Shown: positions 27,827 through 37,462, numbered from the stretch's first letter. The stretch is 64,000 nucleotides of DNA from Halobacteriales archaeon QS_6_64_34 (GCA_003020925.1 PXRT01000013.1:284734-348733), one strand, 5' to 3'. The notes: generated by a model not told the origin, from the letters alone. Made by a program: numbers and translations.

Positions 27827-28656
27827 TTATGTGCGTTCCGGTTGCGGCCGTTCCTGTGTCCCTCGGAGGGCACCAGCCTTGAGTTCTCGTGCCAGTGCTT
27901 CGAGGCGGCCGGCGACCTCGTCGGTCGGGTCGTCGTTCTCGTACCCCTCGGCGACGATATCGACGAGCGCCGAGCCGACGATGACGCCATCGGCCCCCGA
28001 CGCGACGATTCGCTCGGCGTGGTCGCCGGTCTTGATACCGAAGCCCACCGCTTTGGGCACGTCCCAGTCAGCGATGCGGGCGAGTGACTCCTCGGTCGCG
28101 TCGCCGACGTCGTCGCGGGCGCCCGTGACGCCCAGGCGGGCCTGGACGTAGACGTAGCCCGACACCTGCTCTCGCATCCGGTCGAGGCGCTCGGCCGTGG
28201 TCGTGGGCGCGACGATGAAGACCAAATCGAGCCCGAACTCGTCACACGCCGCCCGCAGCGGGCCGGCCTCCTCGGCCGGCAGGTCGGGCACGACGAAGCC
28301 GTCGATGCCGACCTCGGCTGCGCGCGCGACAAAGGGCCTGGGGCCCGCCGCCTGGCCATACTGATAAATCAGGTTGTAGTAGGTCATACAGACCAGCGGC
28401 ACGTCCACGTCGAGGTCCGCGACGAACTCGAAGAACCGCTCGGGGGTCATCCCCGCCTCCAGCGAGCGGACGATGGCGTTCTGGATGGTCGTCCCCTCGG
28501 CGATGGGTTCGGAGAAGGGCAACCCGAGTTCGATGGCGTCGGCCCCGCCCGCAGCGAGCGCCTCGACGTAGGCCAGCGAGTCCCCGTAGTTCGGGTCGCC
28601 GGCGGCGAGATAGGGGACGAACGCCGGCTCGTCGGCAAAGGCCGATTCGAGCCCCA

Positions 28657-28657
<1 letters not shown>
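27827..28657 (-). CDS. trpA: Tryptophan synthase alpha subunit
   Basis: The 276-residue TIM barrel cleaves indole-3-glycerol phosphate to indole, which is channelled to Trp[20 protein letters not shown] and the phosphate loop [20 protein letters not shown] identify it. The catalytic Glu49 equivalent is present in IELG. The position of Asp60 in the E. coli enzyme (LADG) reads IAEG here, a conservative Asp-to-Glu change that I believe is shared by other haloarchaea. Its start overlaps the trpB stop by one base (TGATG), indicating tight coupling. Confidence 0.93.
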
Positions 28658-29906
<1,249 letters not shown>

Positions 29907-29910
<4 letters not shown>

Positions 29911-30707
29911 GTGTCTGTCTCCGTGTCTGTGGCCGCCGTCAGCCGCCGGGTGTTCTCGGTCACGTCCGAATCGCCGCCGTGGTCCATGATGGCCGAACCG
30001 ACGAGCAGGGCGTCGGCCCCGGCCTCGCGCATCCGGCGGACGTCGTCCGGTGAGCCTATGCCGCTTTCCGCAATGAGCGTGACGGCTTCGGGCGCCGCCG
30101 TCGCCGCGTCGGGGAAGGTGTCGAGGTCGACGTCGAGTTTCGCCAGGTCGCGGTTGTTGATACCGACGATGTCCGCGCCGGCCGCGACCGCCCGCTCGAC
30201 TTCGCCGGCGGTGTGGGCCTCGACGAGCACCTGAAAACCGCGCTCGCGGGCCGCAGCGAGGAGGTCCGCGAGGTCGTCGGTGCCGTCCTCCGCCAGAAAG
30301 CGGACGATAAGCAGGACGACGTCGGCGGCGACCACGTCGAGTTGGTCCTCGTACAGGACGAAATCCTTCCGCAACACTGGAACGTCGACGGCCTCGCGGA
30401 CCCGCCGGAGGGTCCCGGCGGAGCCGCCGAAGTGGTCGGGTTCCGTCAACACGGAGAGCGCCGCCGCGCCGCCCGCGACCATCCGCTGGGCGAGTTCGAC
30501 CGGGTCGTCGGTGCGCTCGCCGTCGGCGGTCGGACTCGTCGGCTTGACCTCCGCGATGACCGGGACGCGGCCGTCGGCCTCCGCCCGCTCGAAGGCCTCG
30601 GGCAGCGAGCGCGCGTCGACGACCACGCGCTCGCCGCCGCCACCGCGCTCGCGGGCGGCCGCGAGTATCGACTGCACTTCTGGTGCCATTCGTCCGTTGG
30701 ATTCCAT
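29907..30707 (-). CDS. trpC: Indole-3-glycerol phosphate synthase
   Basis: This 266-residue TIM barrel cyclises carboxyphenylaminodeoxyribulose phosphate. Motifs are [11 protein letters not shown] (catalytic lysine), [25 protein letters not shown] and LIAESGI, in the correct order. It is the first gene of the trpCBA transcript, overlapping trpB by four bases. TrpD, E, F and G are not in the window. ATG 30707 lies only 5 bases from a nested palindrome (30713-30744) that covers the presumed TATA box, so the message is probably leaderless and directly repressed. Confidence 0.93.
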
Positions 30708-30712
30708 TACTG

Positions 30713-30744
30713 AACACTAACGTACAGAAGTGTACATAAGTGTT
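30713..30744 (-). promoter_or_regulatory. Nested palindromic operator candidate over the trpCBA promoter
   Basis: Two inverted repeats share one centre: AACACT (30713-30718) with AGTGTT (30739-30744), and inside it GTACA (30722-30726) with TGTAC (30731-30735), with 3-base spacers on both sides and GAAG in the middle. On the minus strand CTTATGTAC falls 24-32 bases before the trpC start and can serve as TATA. A dimeric regulator bound here would block TFB/TBP access. Which regulator it is cannot be told. Confidence 0.6.
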
Positions 30745-30798
30745 GTCGTCCGATGGTAGATACTGGGCCGGAGGTTTTTGCGGTCGGCGCCAGCGGTA

Positions 30799-31017
30799 GT
30801 GTTTAGTTCAGTAGAAAACGCGGAAGAGAGCCAGAAAGCCCCGGCTGGCTTCGGTCGGGGGGCTCGCTGCGCTCCTCGGCCTTCGGCCTGCGGTGCTTAT
30901 GTCGCCCGCCTTCCCGAAGCCAGACGAACGGAGTGAGTGAAGCGCGCAGCGAGTCGCAGTAGTCGAGCGGTCGGGGGCTTTCTGGCTGGTGACAGTCTAA
31001 ATCGCCTCACTAAACAC
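30799..31017 (+). repeat. GTGTTTAG-family nested palindromic element, copy A
   Basis: The termini GTGTTTAG (30799-30806) and CTAAACAC (31010-31017) are inverted. Inside, GCCAGAAAGCCCC (30830-30842) pairs with GGGGCTTTCTGGC (30974-30986). Inside that, a 79-bp module is bounded by CTGGCTTCGG (30845-30854) and CCGAAGCCAG (30914-30923), with a GGCCTTCGGCC mini-hairpin in its middle. No coding frame looks real. It sits between divergent trpC and the MGMT-like gene. The 92 bases between trpC and the element contain only the operator and a 17-codon frame (30753-30806) that ends in the element's TAG. Confidence 0.85.
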
Positions 31018-31068
31018 CGCCCCGACAGCAGCCCGTATATTCAAGGGGTGGCGGGCCGATTGTCAGCC

Positions 31069-31542
31069 ATGGAACAACCAACGGGAGACGCCGGCATCTA
31101 CGCCCGCGAGTCGGAGTATCTCGACCGCTACGTCCAGTTCGGCGAGGCGGGCGACCGAACCATCTCCGTCTCGTTTCCGACCCAACCGGAGGCCGACAGC
31201 TCCGAGGACCACCCACTGCTTGACCGCATCGAGGCGTATCTCGGCGGGGACGAGGACAACTTCGAGGACGTGACGGTGGGGTTGACGGTGCCGACCAAAC
31301 AGCGGACGGTACTCGAAGCTGTCGACCAGATTCCCTACGGCGAAGAGGGGTCCGTCGAGCAGGTGGTGATGATGACACAGGGGCTCGGGGCGGACGAAGA
31401 AGACGACCAGCGACAGGTCCGCGAAGCGCTCGCGGCCAACCCGGTCCCGCTACTCATCCCCGACCACCGGGTGCGGGACGGCCCCAGCGGCGCGCCGCCG
31501 GAGGTCGAGCAAAAGCTTCAGTCGGTCGAAGGGCTGTACTAG
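31069..31542 (+). CDS. MGMT-like DNA-binding domain protein lacking the acceptor cysteine
   Basis: The 157-residue protein aligns by eye with the DNA-binding domain of O6-alkylguanine-DNA alkyltransferases: IPYGEEGSVEQVV resembles the IPYGETxSY motif and NPVPLLIPDHRV resembles NPxPxxIPCHRV. The alkyl-accepting cysteine is an aspartate (PDHRV), so direct methyl transfer is impossible. Alkyltransferase-like proteins, which flag lesions for excision repair, also lack the cysteine but usually have tryptophan there. ATG 31069 is supported by CGTATATTC about 30 bases upstream. The stop CTAG overlaps that of a kinase remnant on the other strand. Confidence 0.72.
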   Translation: MEQPTGDAGIYARESEYLDRYVQFGEAGDRTISVSFPTQPEADSSEDHPLLDRIEAYLGGDEDNFEDVTVGLTVPTKQRTVLEAVDQIPYGEEGSVEQVVMMTQGLGADEEDDQRQVREALAANPVPLLIPDHRVRDGPSGAPPEVEQKLQSVEGLY

Positions 31543-31667
31543 CGGACCAGGTCGACACCGCTGACCTCGACCCGCTGGGGGGTCGTCAACCCGCCGTCGG
31601 TATCGAACAGCGATGCCCGCTCGACCTCGGGGATACCGCTGCCGTCGTCGCCGACGTAGAAGCGTCT
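31539..31667 (-). pseudogene. Histidine kinase C-terminal remnant with internal deletion
   Basis: The minus-strand frame reads FYVGDDGSGIPEVERASLFD, the G1/N box of a histidine kinase ATPase domain, then DGGLTTPQRVEVSGVDLVR and a stop. The G2 box (GTGLGL) and the intervening lid that should stand between these blocks are missing, and there is no start: a TAA precedes the phenylalanine. The fragment is a decayed tail of a sensor kinase gene wedged between two intact genes. Confidence 0.6.
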
Positions 31668-31673
31668 TTAATC

Positions 31674-32537
31674 TTACCCGTCGACACGGTGTTTCATCAG
31701 CAGTTGGCCGAGTCGCTCGACGCCCAGCCCCTCGTGGACACAGAGTTCCAGCGTGTTGACGAGGTAGTGGGCGACGACGACGGCCAGCAAGCTGTTCGTG
31801 AGGACGAAAAGCGCACCGAGTGCCACCCCGAGGGCACCGGTGACGACGACACCGACCCATCCCTGGGCGCCGTGGCCCAGCGCGAAGGCTATCGAGGCGA
31901 GGACGACCATCGCCCACGCGGGCGCGTCCAGGCCGGCGACGGGGACGCCGATGGCGGCGGCCCTGAAGAGCAACTCCTCGACGAGGGCGATTATCGGCAG
32001 GACGACCCCCAGCAAAACGACCCACCCCGCCCGCGAGTCGGGCGCGAGCAGCTCCCTGAGAGCGTCGTCGACGCCGATGCCGAAACCGTCGGCGACTGCC
32101 GTGGCGAACTCGTTGCCGACCCAGAAGCCGACGCCGGCCGCCAGGCCGATACCGACGCCGGGCAGCCCCGTCGAGAGCGCCGCCGCCGTGACGCCAAAGG
32201 CCGAACGGGGTATCTCGAAGAGGAAGGCCCCGCCCAGCAGGAGCACGCCGAACAGCCCCTGCGTGAGCGCGACGTTGGCAAGCAGGGCGCCCGTCGAGAG
32301 GTCGTCGGTCGAGAGCCGGTCCTCGACGTGTCGGCGTTCTCCGGTGGCGCGTCTCGTCTCGAATCGGGGGTAGGTGTCGTCGGCGGGGCCGGCGCGGTGG
32401 ACGCGGTCGAACCCGTCGGTGCGGGCGGTCACGCCAGCGCTATCGCCCGAGAGCGAACGGTGTGAGAGTTTCGAAAGACCGAGCAAAACGGTCAGCAGAA
32501 AGCCCGTGAGGCCGACGAACGCGGCCCACTGTGGCAT
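31674..32537 (-). CDS. CPBP family intramembrane glutamic endopeptidase
   Basis: The 287-residue protein has one N-terminal helix (WAAFVGLTGFLLTVLLGL), a charged stretch of about 60 residues, then six or so helices carrying the CPBP/Abi motifs: VEELLFRAA (EExxxR), FALGHGAQG (second motif) and VAHYLVNT (third). These supply the catalytic glutamates and histidines of Rce1-like proteases. Targets could be prenylated proteins or peptides; none is evident. Its start codon is directly adjacent to the LonB stop (no spacer), so it is likely translated from the same message as LonB, another membrane protease. Confidence 0.83.
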   Translation of the reverse strand: MPQWAAFVGLTGFLLTVLLGLSKLSHRSLSGDSAGVTARTDGFDRVHRAGPADDTYPRFETRRATGERRHVEDRLSTDDLSTGALLANVALTQGLFGVLLLGGAFLFEIPRSAFGVTAAALSTGLPGVGIGLAAGVGFWVGNEFATAVADGFGIGVDDALRELLAPDSRAGWVVLLGVVLPIIALVEELLFRAAAIGVPVAGLDAPAWAMVVLASIAFALGHGAQGWVGVVVTGALGVALGALFVLTNSLLAVVVAHYLVNTLELCVHEGLGVERLGQLLMKHRVDG

Positions 32538-34640
32538 CTATTGCGGGCTGGGACTGCCGCTGCCCTGTCGCCCGACATCGTGTTCGAGGGCCTTGCCCGT
32601 GATGGACTTGAGCCGGTCGACCAGCGAGTCCTTCTCGGGTTCGCCGGCGAGTGCGACCTCGAGCACTTCCGAGATGTGCGAGACGGGGATGATTTCTATC
32701 ATGTCCTCGTACTCGTCCTCTATCATCACGTCCTGCATGTTCGACTCGGGGATGATGACCGTATCGAGCCCGGACTTCGCGGCAGCTTCTATCTTGTGGG
32801 TGACGCCGCCGACCGGGAGCACATCGCCCCGCACCGACAGCGAGCCGGTCATGGCGATATGTTGCTCGATGGGGATGTTCTCCAGGGCGCTGATGACGGC
32901 CGTCGCCACGGTGATGGAGGCGGAGTCGCCGTCGACGCCGCCCTCACCGGCCTGGACGAACTGGATGTGAACGTCCTTCTCGGAGATGTCCTCGTCGCTG
33001 AACTTTTTGATGATGGCCGAGACGTTCTGGACCGCTTCCTCCGCCATCTCCTTGAGCTGGCCGGTGGCGATGACCTGGCCGGGCCCCTGCGAGGGCGTGA
33101 CCTCGGCCATCACCGGGAGGACGATGCCGCTGTCCTCGCCCATGACGGCGAGCCCGTTGACGCGACCGATGACGTCGCCGTCGTTGACGGTGAGTTCGTA
33201 GTCTTTCCGGCGCTCGATGTAGTTGTCCGCGAGCTGTTGCTCGATGGAGCGAGAGCGGCGTTTGGCCTGGAGCACGTCCGCGCGCTCGGTACGGTCCTTG
33301 TCCTCTGCGCGGGCGATGTCGCCCGCGACGCGGACGAGCCCACCGAGGTCGCGGAACTTCAGCGTGAGGTGGCCTTTCCGGCCCGCGCGGCGGCGGGCCT
33401 CGAGGATGAGTTCCTCGACGGCCTCCTCGGTGAAGTGCGGGAGCCGCCCGTCGTTTTCGACCTCCTGGGCGACAAAGCGGGTGTACTTTCGGCGCATCTC
33501 CGCGCTGTCCTCGATGGTGTCGTCCATGTACACCTCGTAGCCATAGCCCTTGATACGCGACCGCAGCGCGGGGTGCATGTGTTCCATCGCGTCGAGGTTC
33601 CCGGCGGCTATCATGATGAAGTCCGTCGGGACCGGTTCGGTCTGGACCATCGCGCCCGAGGAGCGCTCGGACTGACCCGTGATGCCGAACTCGCCCTCCT
33701 GGATGGCCGTCATGAGCTTCTGCTGGCTGCGGATGTCGAGGGTGTTGATTTCGTCGACGAACAGCACGCCCTTGTTGGCCTTGTGGATGGCGCCCGGCTC
33801 GACGCGGTCGTGAGAGGGCGTCTCCATGCCACCGGACTGGAAGGGGTCGTGGCGGACGTCACCCAACAGCGCGCCGGCGTGAGCGCCCGTAGCGTCCTCG
33901 AAGGGGGCGGTCTTCTGGCTGGCGTTGTTGACCAACAGGTTCGGAATCATCGAGTCGCTGCCACGCGAGCTGTAGCGGAAGGCGAGATAGATGACACCGG
34001 CCGCGAGAATCCCCAGCAGAATCTGTTGGGCGATAATAAGCGAGTAGCCGATGACGATGGCGATGATTATCCACATCAGGAAGGTCCGCATCTGGTTGCG
34101 CTTGCGGGCCTCCTCCTTGTGGGCCTCGACAATCTGTTCGCCCTTGCCGCCCGGCACGGTTCGAACTTTCGGCTCGTTGCCGTCGTCGGGGTTGTGATAG
34201 ACCAGGACGTCCTGGAGTTCCTCGCGGGGCAGCAGCTGGCTCATCGCCTTCGCGAGCATCGACTTGCCCGTCCCGGGCGAGCCAATCATCATCACGTGGC
34301 GGCGCTGTTTTGCCGCCTTCTTGATTACGTCCCGTGCGTGGTCCTGGCCGATGACCTGGTCGACGAGGCGGTCGGGGACCTCGATGTCGTCGGTCGAGTC
34401 GATGTCCAGACCACCTAGCAACTGCTCCTCGGCGTCCTGGAACTCGGACCCACCCTCAATCTCGACGTCGCTGCCGAGCGTCGTGTCCGACGTTGCTCCC
34501 TCGCCGGTGTCGGGCGCCTCGCCCTCGGAGTCGGACGCCCCGTCGGCCACGCGCTGGCCGTCGGGCGTCTCTTCTTCCTCGGGGTCGGGCGCCTCCCGGT
34601 CGGCATCGGGCGCCGCGTCAGTGTCGGTGTTGTCGCTCAT
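32538..34640 (-). CDS. lonB: Archaeal membrane-anchored Lon protease (LonB)
   Basis: The 700-residue enzyme has an acidic, disordered N-terminus of about 80 residues, then an AAA+ module with Walker A GSPGTGKS (about 127) and Walker B VLFVDEIN. Two transmembrane helices are inserted in the AAA+ domain (FLMWIIIAIVIGYSLII and ILLGILAAGVIYLAF), which marks the archaeal LonB class. The proteolytic domain contains the serine in GGVDGDSASITVA and the lysine in KIEAAAKSG. In Haloferax LonB is essential and controls membrane lipid and carotenoid enzymes; I infer a similar quality-control role. ATG 34640 is preferred over an upstream in-frame ATG because the conserved acidic start begins there. Confidence 0.93.
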   Translation of the reverse strand: MSDNTDTDAAPDADREAPDPEEEETPDGQRVADGASDSEGEAPDTGEGATSDTTLGSDVEIEGGSEFQDAEEQLLGGLDIDSTDDIEVPDRLVDQVIGQDHARDVIKKAAKQRRHVMMIGSPGTGKSMLAKAMSQLLPREELQDVLVYHNPDDGNEPKVRTVPGGKGEQIVEAHKEEARKRNQMRTFLMWIIIAIVIGYSLIIAQQILLGILAAGVIYLAFRYSSRGSDSMIPNLLVNNASQKTAPFEDATGAHAGALLGDVRHDPFQSGGMETPSHDRVEPGAIHKANKGVLFVDEINTLDIRSQQKLMTAIQEGEFGITGQSERSSGAMVQTEPVPTDFIMIAAGNLDAMEHMHPALRSRIKGYGYEVYMDDTIEDSAEMRRKYTRFVAQEVENDGRLPHFTEEAVEELILEARRRAGRKGHLTLKFRDLGGLVRVAGDIARAEDKDRTERADVLQAKRRSRSIEQQLADNYIERRKDYELTVNDGDVIGRVNGLAVMGEDSGIVLPVMAEVTPSQGPGQVIATGQLKEMAEEAVQNVSAIIKKFSDEDISEKDVHIQFVQAGEGGVDGDSASITVATAVISALENIPIEQHIAMTGSLSVRGDVLPVGGVTHKIEAAAKSGLDTVIIPESNMQDVMIEDEYEDMIEIIPVSHISEVLEVALAGEPEKDSLVDRLKSITGKALEHDVGRQGSGSPSPQ

Positions 34641-34810
34641 ACAAACGTTGTTACCATCGGTTTGGAAGGCCTGTCCACTGATATACTTTCTCCCCGCGAG
34701 TGCGGTTACCACACCCGTGTAATCGCCAGATAGCGGTGGCTCTGTGGGGGTCGTTCCGGACAGGTCGACGGCCCGTCGGGTTTATCAGACCACCAACCGC
34801 ACGTCATCAT

Positions 34811-35377
34811 ATGCGCGGGTTCTACATCGGCCGGTTCCAGCCCTACCACGACGGCCACCACGCGATGGTCGAACGAATCGCCGAAGAGGTCGACGAGCTG
34901 GTGCTGGGCATCGGGAGTGCCGACGATTCACACACGACACACGACCCCTTCACGGCGGGCGAGCGCATCATGATGATAACGAAGGCCGTCGCCGAGTTCG
35001 ACCTGCCGACCTACGTCGTCCCCCTCGAAGACATCAACCGCAACGCCGTCTGGGTGAGCCACGTCGAGAGCATGTGCCCGGAGTTCGACGTGGCGTACTC
35101 GAACAACCCGCTCGTCGTCAGGCTGTTCGAGGAGAGCGGCATCGAGGTGCGCCAGTCGCCGATGTTCGACCGCGACCGGCTGGAGGGCAGCGAGATTCGC
35201 GACCGGATGATAGCGGACCGCGCGTGGCGCGACCGCGTCCCTGACCCCGTCGTCGAGACCATCGAGGAGATAAGCGGTATCCAGCGGCTCCAGCACATCT
35301 CCGAGACGGATTCGCTGTCCCGGTACGTAGCCGAGGACGAGGAGCTAGAGGACACAGCCATCGGCGACGAGGGATGA
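34811..35377 (+). CDS. Nicotinamide-nucleotide adenylyltransferase (archaeal NMNAT)
   Basis: The 188-residue enzyme condenses NMN and ATP to NAD. The nucleotidyltransferase signature GRFQPYHDGHHA (HxGH) is at residues 7-18, and the second signature region reads LEGSEIRDRM near residue 130, where the ISSTxIR element of the family normally stands. Archaeal NMNATs have this length; the C-terminal acidic tail is typical of halophiles. It overlaps the SAM hydrolase gene by four bases. ATG 34811 matches the conserved MRGFYIGRFQP start. Confidence 0.9.
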   Translation: MRGFYIGRFQPYHDGHHAMVERIAEEVDELVLGIGSADDSHTTHDPFTAGERIMMITKAVAEFDLPTYVVPLEDINRNAVWVSHVESMCPEFDVAYSNNPLVVRLFEESGIEVRQSPMFDRDRLEGSEIRDRMIADRAWRDRVPDPVVETIEEISGIQRLQHISETDSLSRYVAEDEELEDTAIGDEG

Positions 35378-36159
35378 TAACGCTCGCCTCCGATTTCGGC
35401 TCGCCGTATCCGGCGGCGATGAAAGGCGTCATCTGTCGACAGAGCGACGCCCGCCTCGTCGATATCGCCCACGACCTCCCCCGACAGGACGTGCGAGCGG
35501 CGGCGTTCTGGCTGGCCCAGACGCTGCCGTACTTTCCCCCGGCGGTCCACTGCGTCGTCGTCGACCCCGGCGTCGGCACCGACCGCGACGCGGTGGTCGT
35601 CCGTGTCGGTGACCACGCACTCGTCGGCCCGGACAACGGCGTCCTCCTCCCGGCCGCGCGGGAACTGGCGAGCGTGGCTGCTGATGGGGCCCCTATCGAG
35701 GCGTTCACCTGGGCCTACGACGACCCTGCGAGTTCGACGTTCCACGGCCGGGACGTGTTCGCCCCCGCTGCGGCGACGGTCCACGAGACCGGTGTCGGCG
35801 CTCTCGGGGGCCACGAGCGAACGACGGCGACCGGGGAGTACACCGACCTGTGGCTTCCCGAGTCGGTCGTCGGGGACGGCCACGCCACCGGCGAGGTGCT
35901 GGTCGTCGACGACTTCGGCAACGCCATCACGAATATCCCGGGGCGCGTGCTTGCCGATGCCTTTGGCGGACAGGTGGCCATCGACGGCGAGTCGGTCCCG
36001 GTCCGACGGGCCTACGCCGAACTGGCTCCGGGCGACCGGCTCGTCACCGTCGGGAGCCACGGCAACGTCGAACTCGCCGTCAATCGCGGCCGGGGCGACG
36101 ATGCCTTCGGCGTCGTGGCTGGCGACGGCATCGACCTGCAGTGGGGAGCTAGTCGTTGA
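35374..36159 (+). CDS. SAM hydroxide adenosyltransferase (DUF62 family)
   Basis: The 261-residue protein has the DUF62 N-terminal signature ITLASDFGSPYPAAMKGVI, followed by VVVDPGVGTDRDA and VGPDNGVL, the SAM-binding and water-activating regions shared with fluorinase/chlorinase. The non-halogenating members hydrolyse S-adenosylmethionine to adenosine and methionine. The C-terminal domain holds VVDDFGNAITNIP. Coupling to the NMNAT gene (ATGA overlap) places it in nucleotide/cofactor salvage; the physiological reason for SAM hydrolysis is unclear. Its end overlaps the next, convergent gene by 11 bases. Confidence 0.88.
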   Translation: MITLASDFGSPYPAAMKGVICRQSDARLVDIAHDLPRQDVRAAAFWLAQTLPYFPPAVHCVVVDPGVGTDRDAVVVRVGDHALVGPDNGVLLPAARELASVAADGAPIEAFTWAYDDPASSTFHGRDVFAPAAATVHETGVGALGGHERTTATGEYTDLWLPESVVGDGHATGEVLVVDDFGNAITNIPGRVLADAFGGQVAIDGESVPVRRAYAELAPGDRLVTVGSHGNVELAVNRGRGDDAFGVVAGDGIDLQWGASR

Positions 36160-36613
36160 GATTCATCCCGCTGCAGTTCGGGAACTCCGGCTGTTCCGGG
36201 CACTCTTTGCACTCGTCTAGTGCCGTCAGTCCCTTGTAGGCGACGTAGGGGACCAGCATGGCCAGGAAGAGCCCGACGGCCGGGAGTCGGACGGCCGGCC
36301 GAAAGACGACCGGATACGCCAGACAGGCCAGCCCGGTAGCGAGGATGGCCTTCGTGACGATGCGCAGCGTGTGTTCGCTCGTCCGGTAGATGAGTTCATA
36401 CAGGAGTCGGCTCCCCCGCCGGTACAGCAGTTTGTATCCCACCATCGGGCCGATGGCGGCAACGCCGATGGCATAGAACGCCAGCACGTCGAGCGTCGCG
36501 ACCGCCGGCACGGTCAGATGGAGCACCGACAACACCAGCAGGGGATGGTGGGCGAGGACGAACCGGTCCACGTCGTCTAGCGCCCCAGCGATACGTCCTG
36601 GGATGTCGACCAT
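36149..36613 (-). CDS. Four-helix membrane protein with C-terminal cysteine cluster
   Basis: This 154-residue protein has about four hydrophobic helices (LVLSVLHLTVPAVATLDVLAF, AIGVAAIGPMVGYKLLY, ILATGLACLAYPVV and LPAVGLFLAMLVPYVAY) and a cytosolic-looking tail with three cysteines in CKECPEQPEFPNC, a possible metal site. I do not recognise the family. A micro-ORF encoding CPNCGNDL begins just upstream on the same strand, so a zinc-binding pair is imaginable. The 3' end overlaps the SAM hydrolase gene. Confidence 0.65.
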   Translation of the reverse strand: MVDIPGRIAGALDDVDRFVLAHHPLLVLSVLHLTVPAVATLDVLAFYAIGVAAIGPMVGYKLLYRRGSRLLYELIYRTSEHTLRIVTKAILATGLACLAYPVVFRPAVRLPAVGLFLAMLVPYVAYKGLTALDECKECPEQPEFPNCSGMNLND

Positions 36614-36620
36614 TATCCGA

Positions 36621-36695
36621 CTAGAGGTCGTTGCCGCAGTTCGGACACGAGGAGGCGTTCATAGCGGCCGAACCAAGAATATGAGCGCGCGGCAT
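36621..36695 (-). CDS. Possible zinc-knuckle micropeptide (24 aa)
   Basis: A frame MPRAHILGSAAMNASS ending CPNCGNDL occupies 36621-36695 (a shorter start at 36662 gives 13 residues). The CPNCGNDL ending is that of haloarchaeal zinc ribbons, and the gene stops 7 bases before the next membrane protein start. A DtxR-type box (36697-36715) is directly upstream. It could be a real microprotein, a truncated zinc ribbon or chance. Confidence 0.25.
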   Translation of the reverse strand: MPRAHILGSAAMNASSCPNCGNDL

Positions 36696-36696
36696 A

Positions 36697-36748
36697 TTTT
36701 TAGGTCGGCCGAAAACCGACAACTTTTTGTATTTTAGGTGTGCCTAAA
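36697..36748. promoter_or_regulatory. Two DtxR/SirR-like boxes
   Basis: Box 2 is a perfect inverted repeat, TTTAGG-TGTG-CCTAAA (36733-36748). Box 1, TTTTTAGGTCGGCCGAAAA (36697-36715), has the same half-site on the left and an imperfect right arm. The pattern resembles the metal-regulator sites of DtxR-family repressors, which Halobacteria have in several copies. It lies between the divergent membrane protein unit and a short plus-strand frame at 36756. Confidence 0.5.
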
Positions 36749-37030
36749 CCAATGTATGCCGGACGAACAGGTATCCCCGCTGTTGTGTCGCAGGCGTAAG
36801 ACGGGCCGCCGGGAGCCTGCTCGCCGGATTGCGGTCACCGAACGTGCCATGGGAGGTGAGACCACCAGGAACTGACGCCACCCCCAGTCGGTGCCATCTG
36901 TTATCGCGGCGACGTACCGTGGGCATGGTCGTCGGTCACACCGACGCTGTCGCCGCACCACGAGGTTTCCTCGTGTCTGTCCCTTCTTGCGGTAGGCCAC
37001 GTTCCTCACGAGCCGCTGTAGCCACCAACA
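36749..37030. other. Gene-poor interval downstream of the metal boxes
   Basis: The only plus-strand frame with a start next to the boxes is 36756-36875 (39 codons, MPDEQVSPLLCRRRK...), which is arginine-rich and unconvincing. A hairpin CACGAGG-TTT-CCTCGTG lies near 36960. A regulated gene may have been lost from here. I see nothing else. Confidence 0.4.
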
Positions 37031-37063
37031 GCCTTATATAGAAAGCTATGCCACCGATGATAC

Positions 37064-37462
37064 ATGCCTCGGGGGCACATGGATTCACGGGGAGCGTCGT
37101 CGGTGGTCGGCATCCTGTTACTGGTCGCGGTGACGGTCGTTCTCGGGGCCGTCGTCGCCACCTTCACGCTGGATATCGGCAGCGAGTCGACGAACGACAC
37201 GCCGAAAGTGGGCTGGGAGTACGAGTACAACGACGGTGACATTCAGGCGACACACGATAGCGGCGACGAGGTCACGGGAGATGCCCTGAGCGTACAGGGT
37301 TCGTGTGCCGTCGGTTCGTTGTCCTCGACAGATACCGTCTCCAGCGGAGATACAATAACTATCGGAGACGGCACCTGTGACCCCACCGGTGAGAACATCA
37401 AGATAATCTGGAACGACCCGGTCAGCGACAACTCCGCGATTCTGGGCGAGTTCGAGAACTGA
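37064..37462 (+). CDS. Archaeal type IV pilin-like protein
   Basis: The 132-residue prepilin has a short leader with RGAS, then the hydrophobic SVVGILLLVAVTVVLGAVVA helix of the archaeal pilin N-terminal domain. The prepilin peptidase would cut just before this helix. The mature part is acidic with two cysteines (GSCAVGS and GTCDPT) that could form a disulfide. A strong TATA box (TTATATA, 37034-37040) lies 24-30 bases before ATG 37064, supporting that start over ATG 37079. There is no PilB/PilC nearby, so it is an orphan pilin assembled by machinery encoded elsewhere. Confidence 0.85.
   Translation: MPRGHMDSRGASSVVGILLLVAVTVVLGAVVATFTLDIGSESTNDTPKVGWEYEYNDGDIQATHDSGDEVTGDALSVQGSCAVGSLSSTDTVSSGDTITIGDGTCDPTGENIKIIWNDPVSDNSAILGEFEN

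Noticed and set aside
30753..30806. 17-codon frame [17 protein letters not shown] ending in the palindromic element
   Set aside because: Too short and without supporting context; the TAG coincides with the element terminus by its sequence alone.
36734..37009. 91-codon minus-strand frame
   Set aside because: Arginine/cysteine-rich composition and overlap with the metal boxes and pilin promoter side; no family resemblance.
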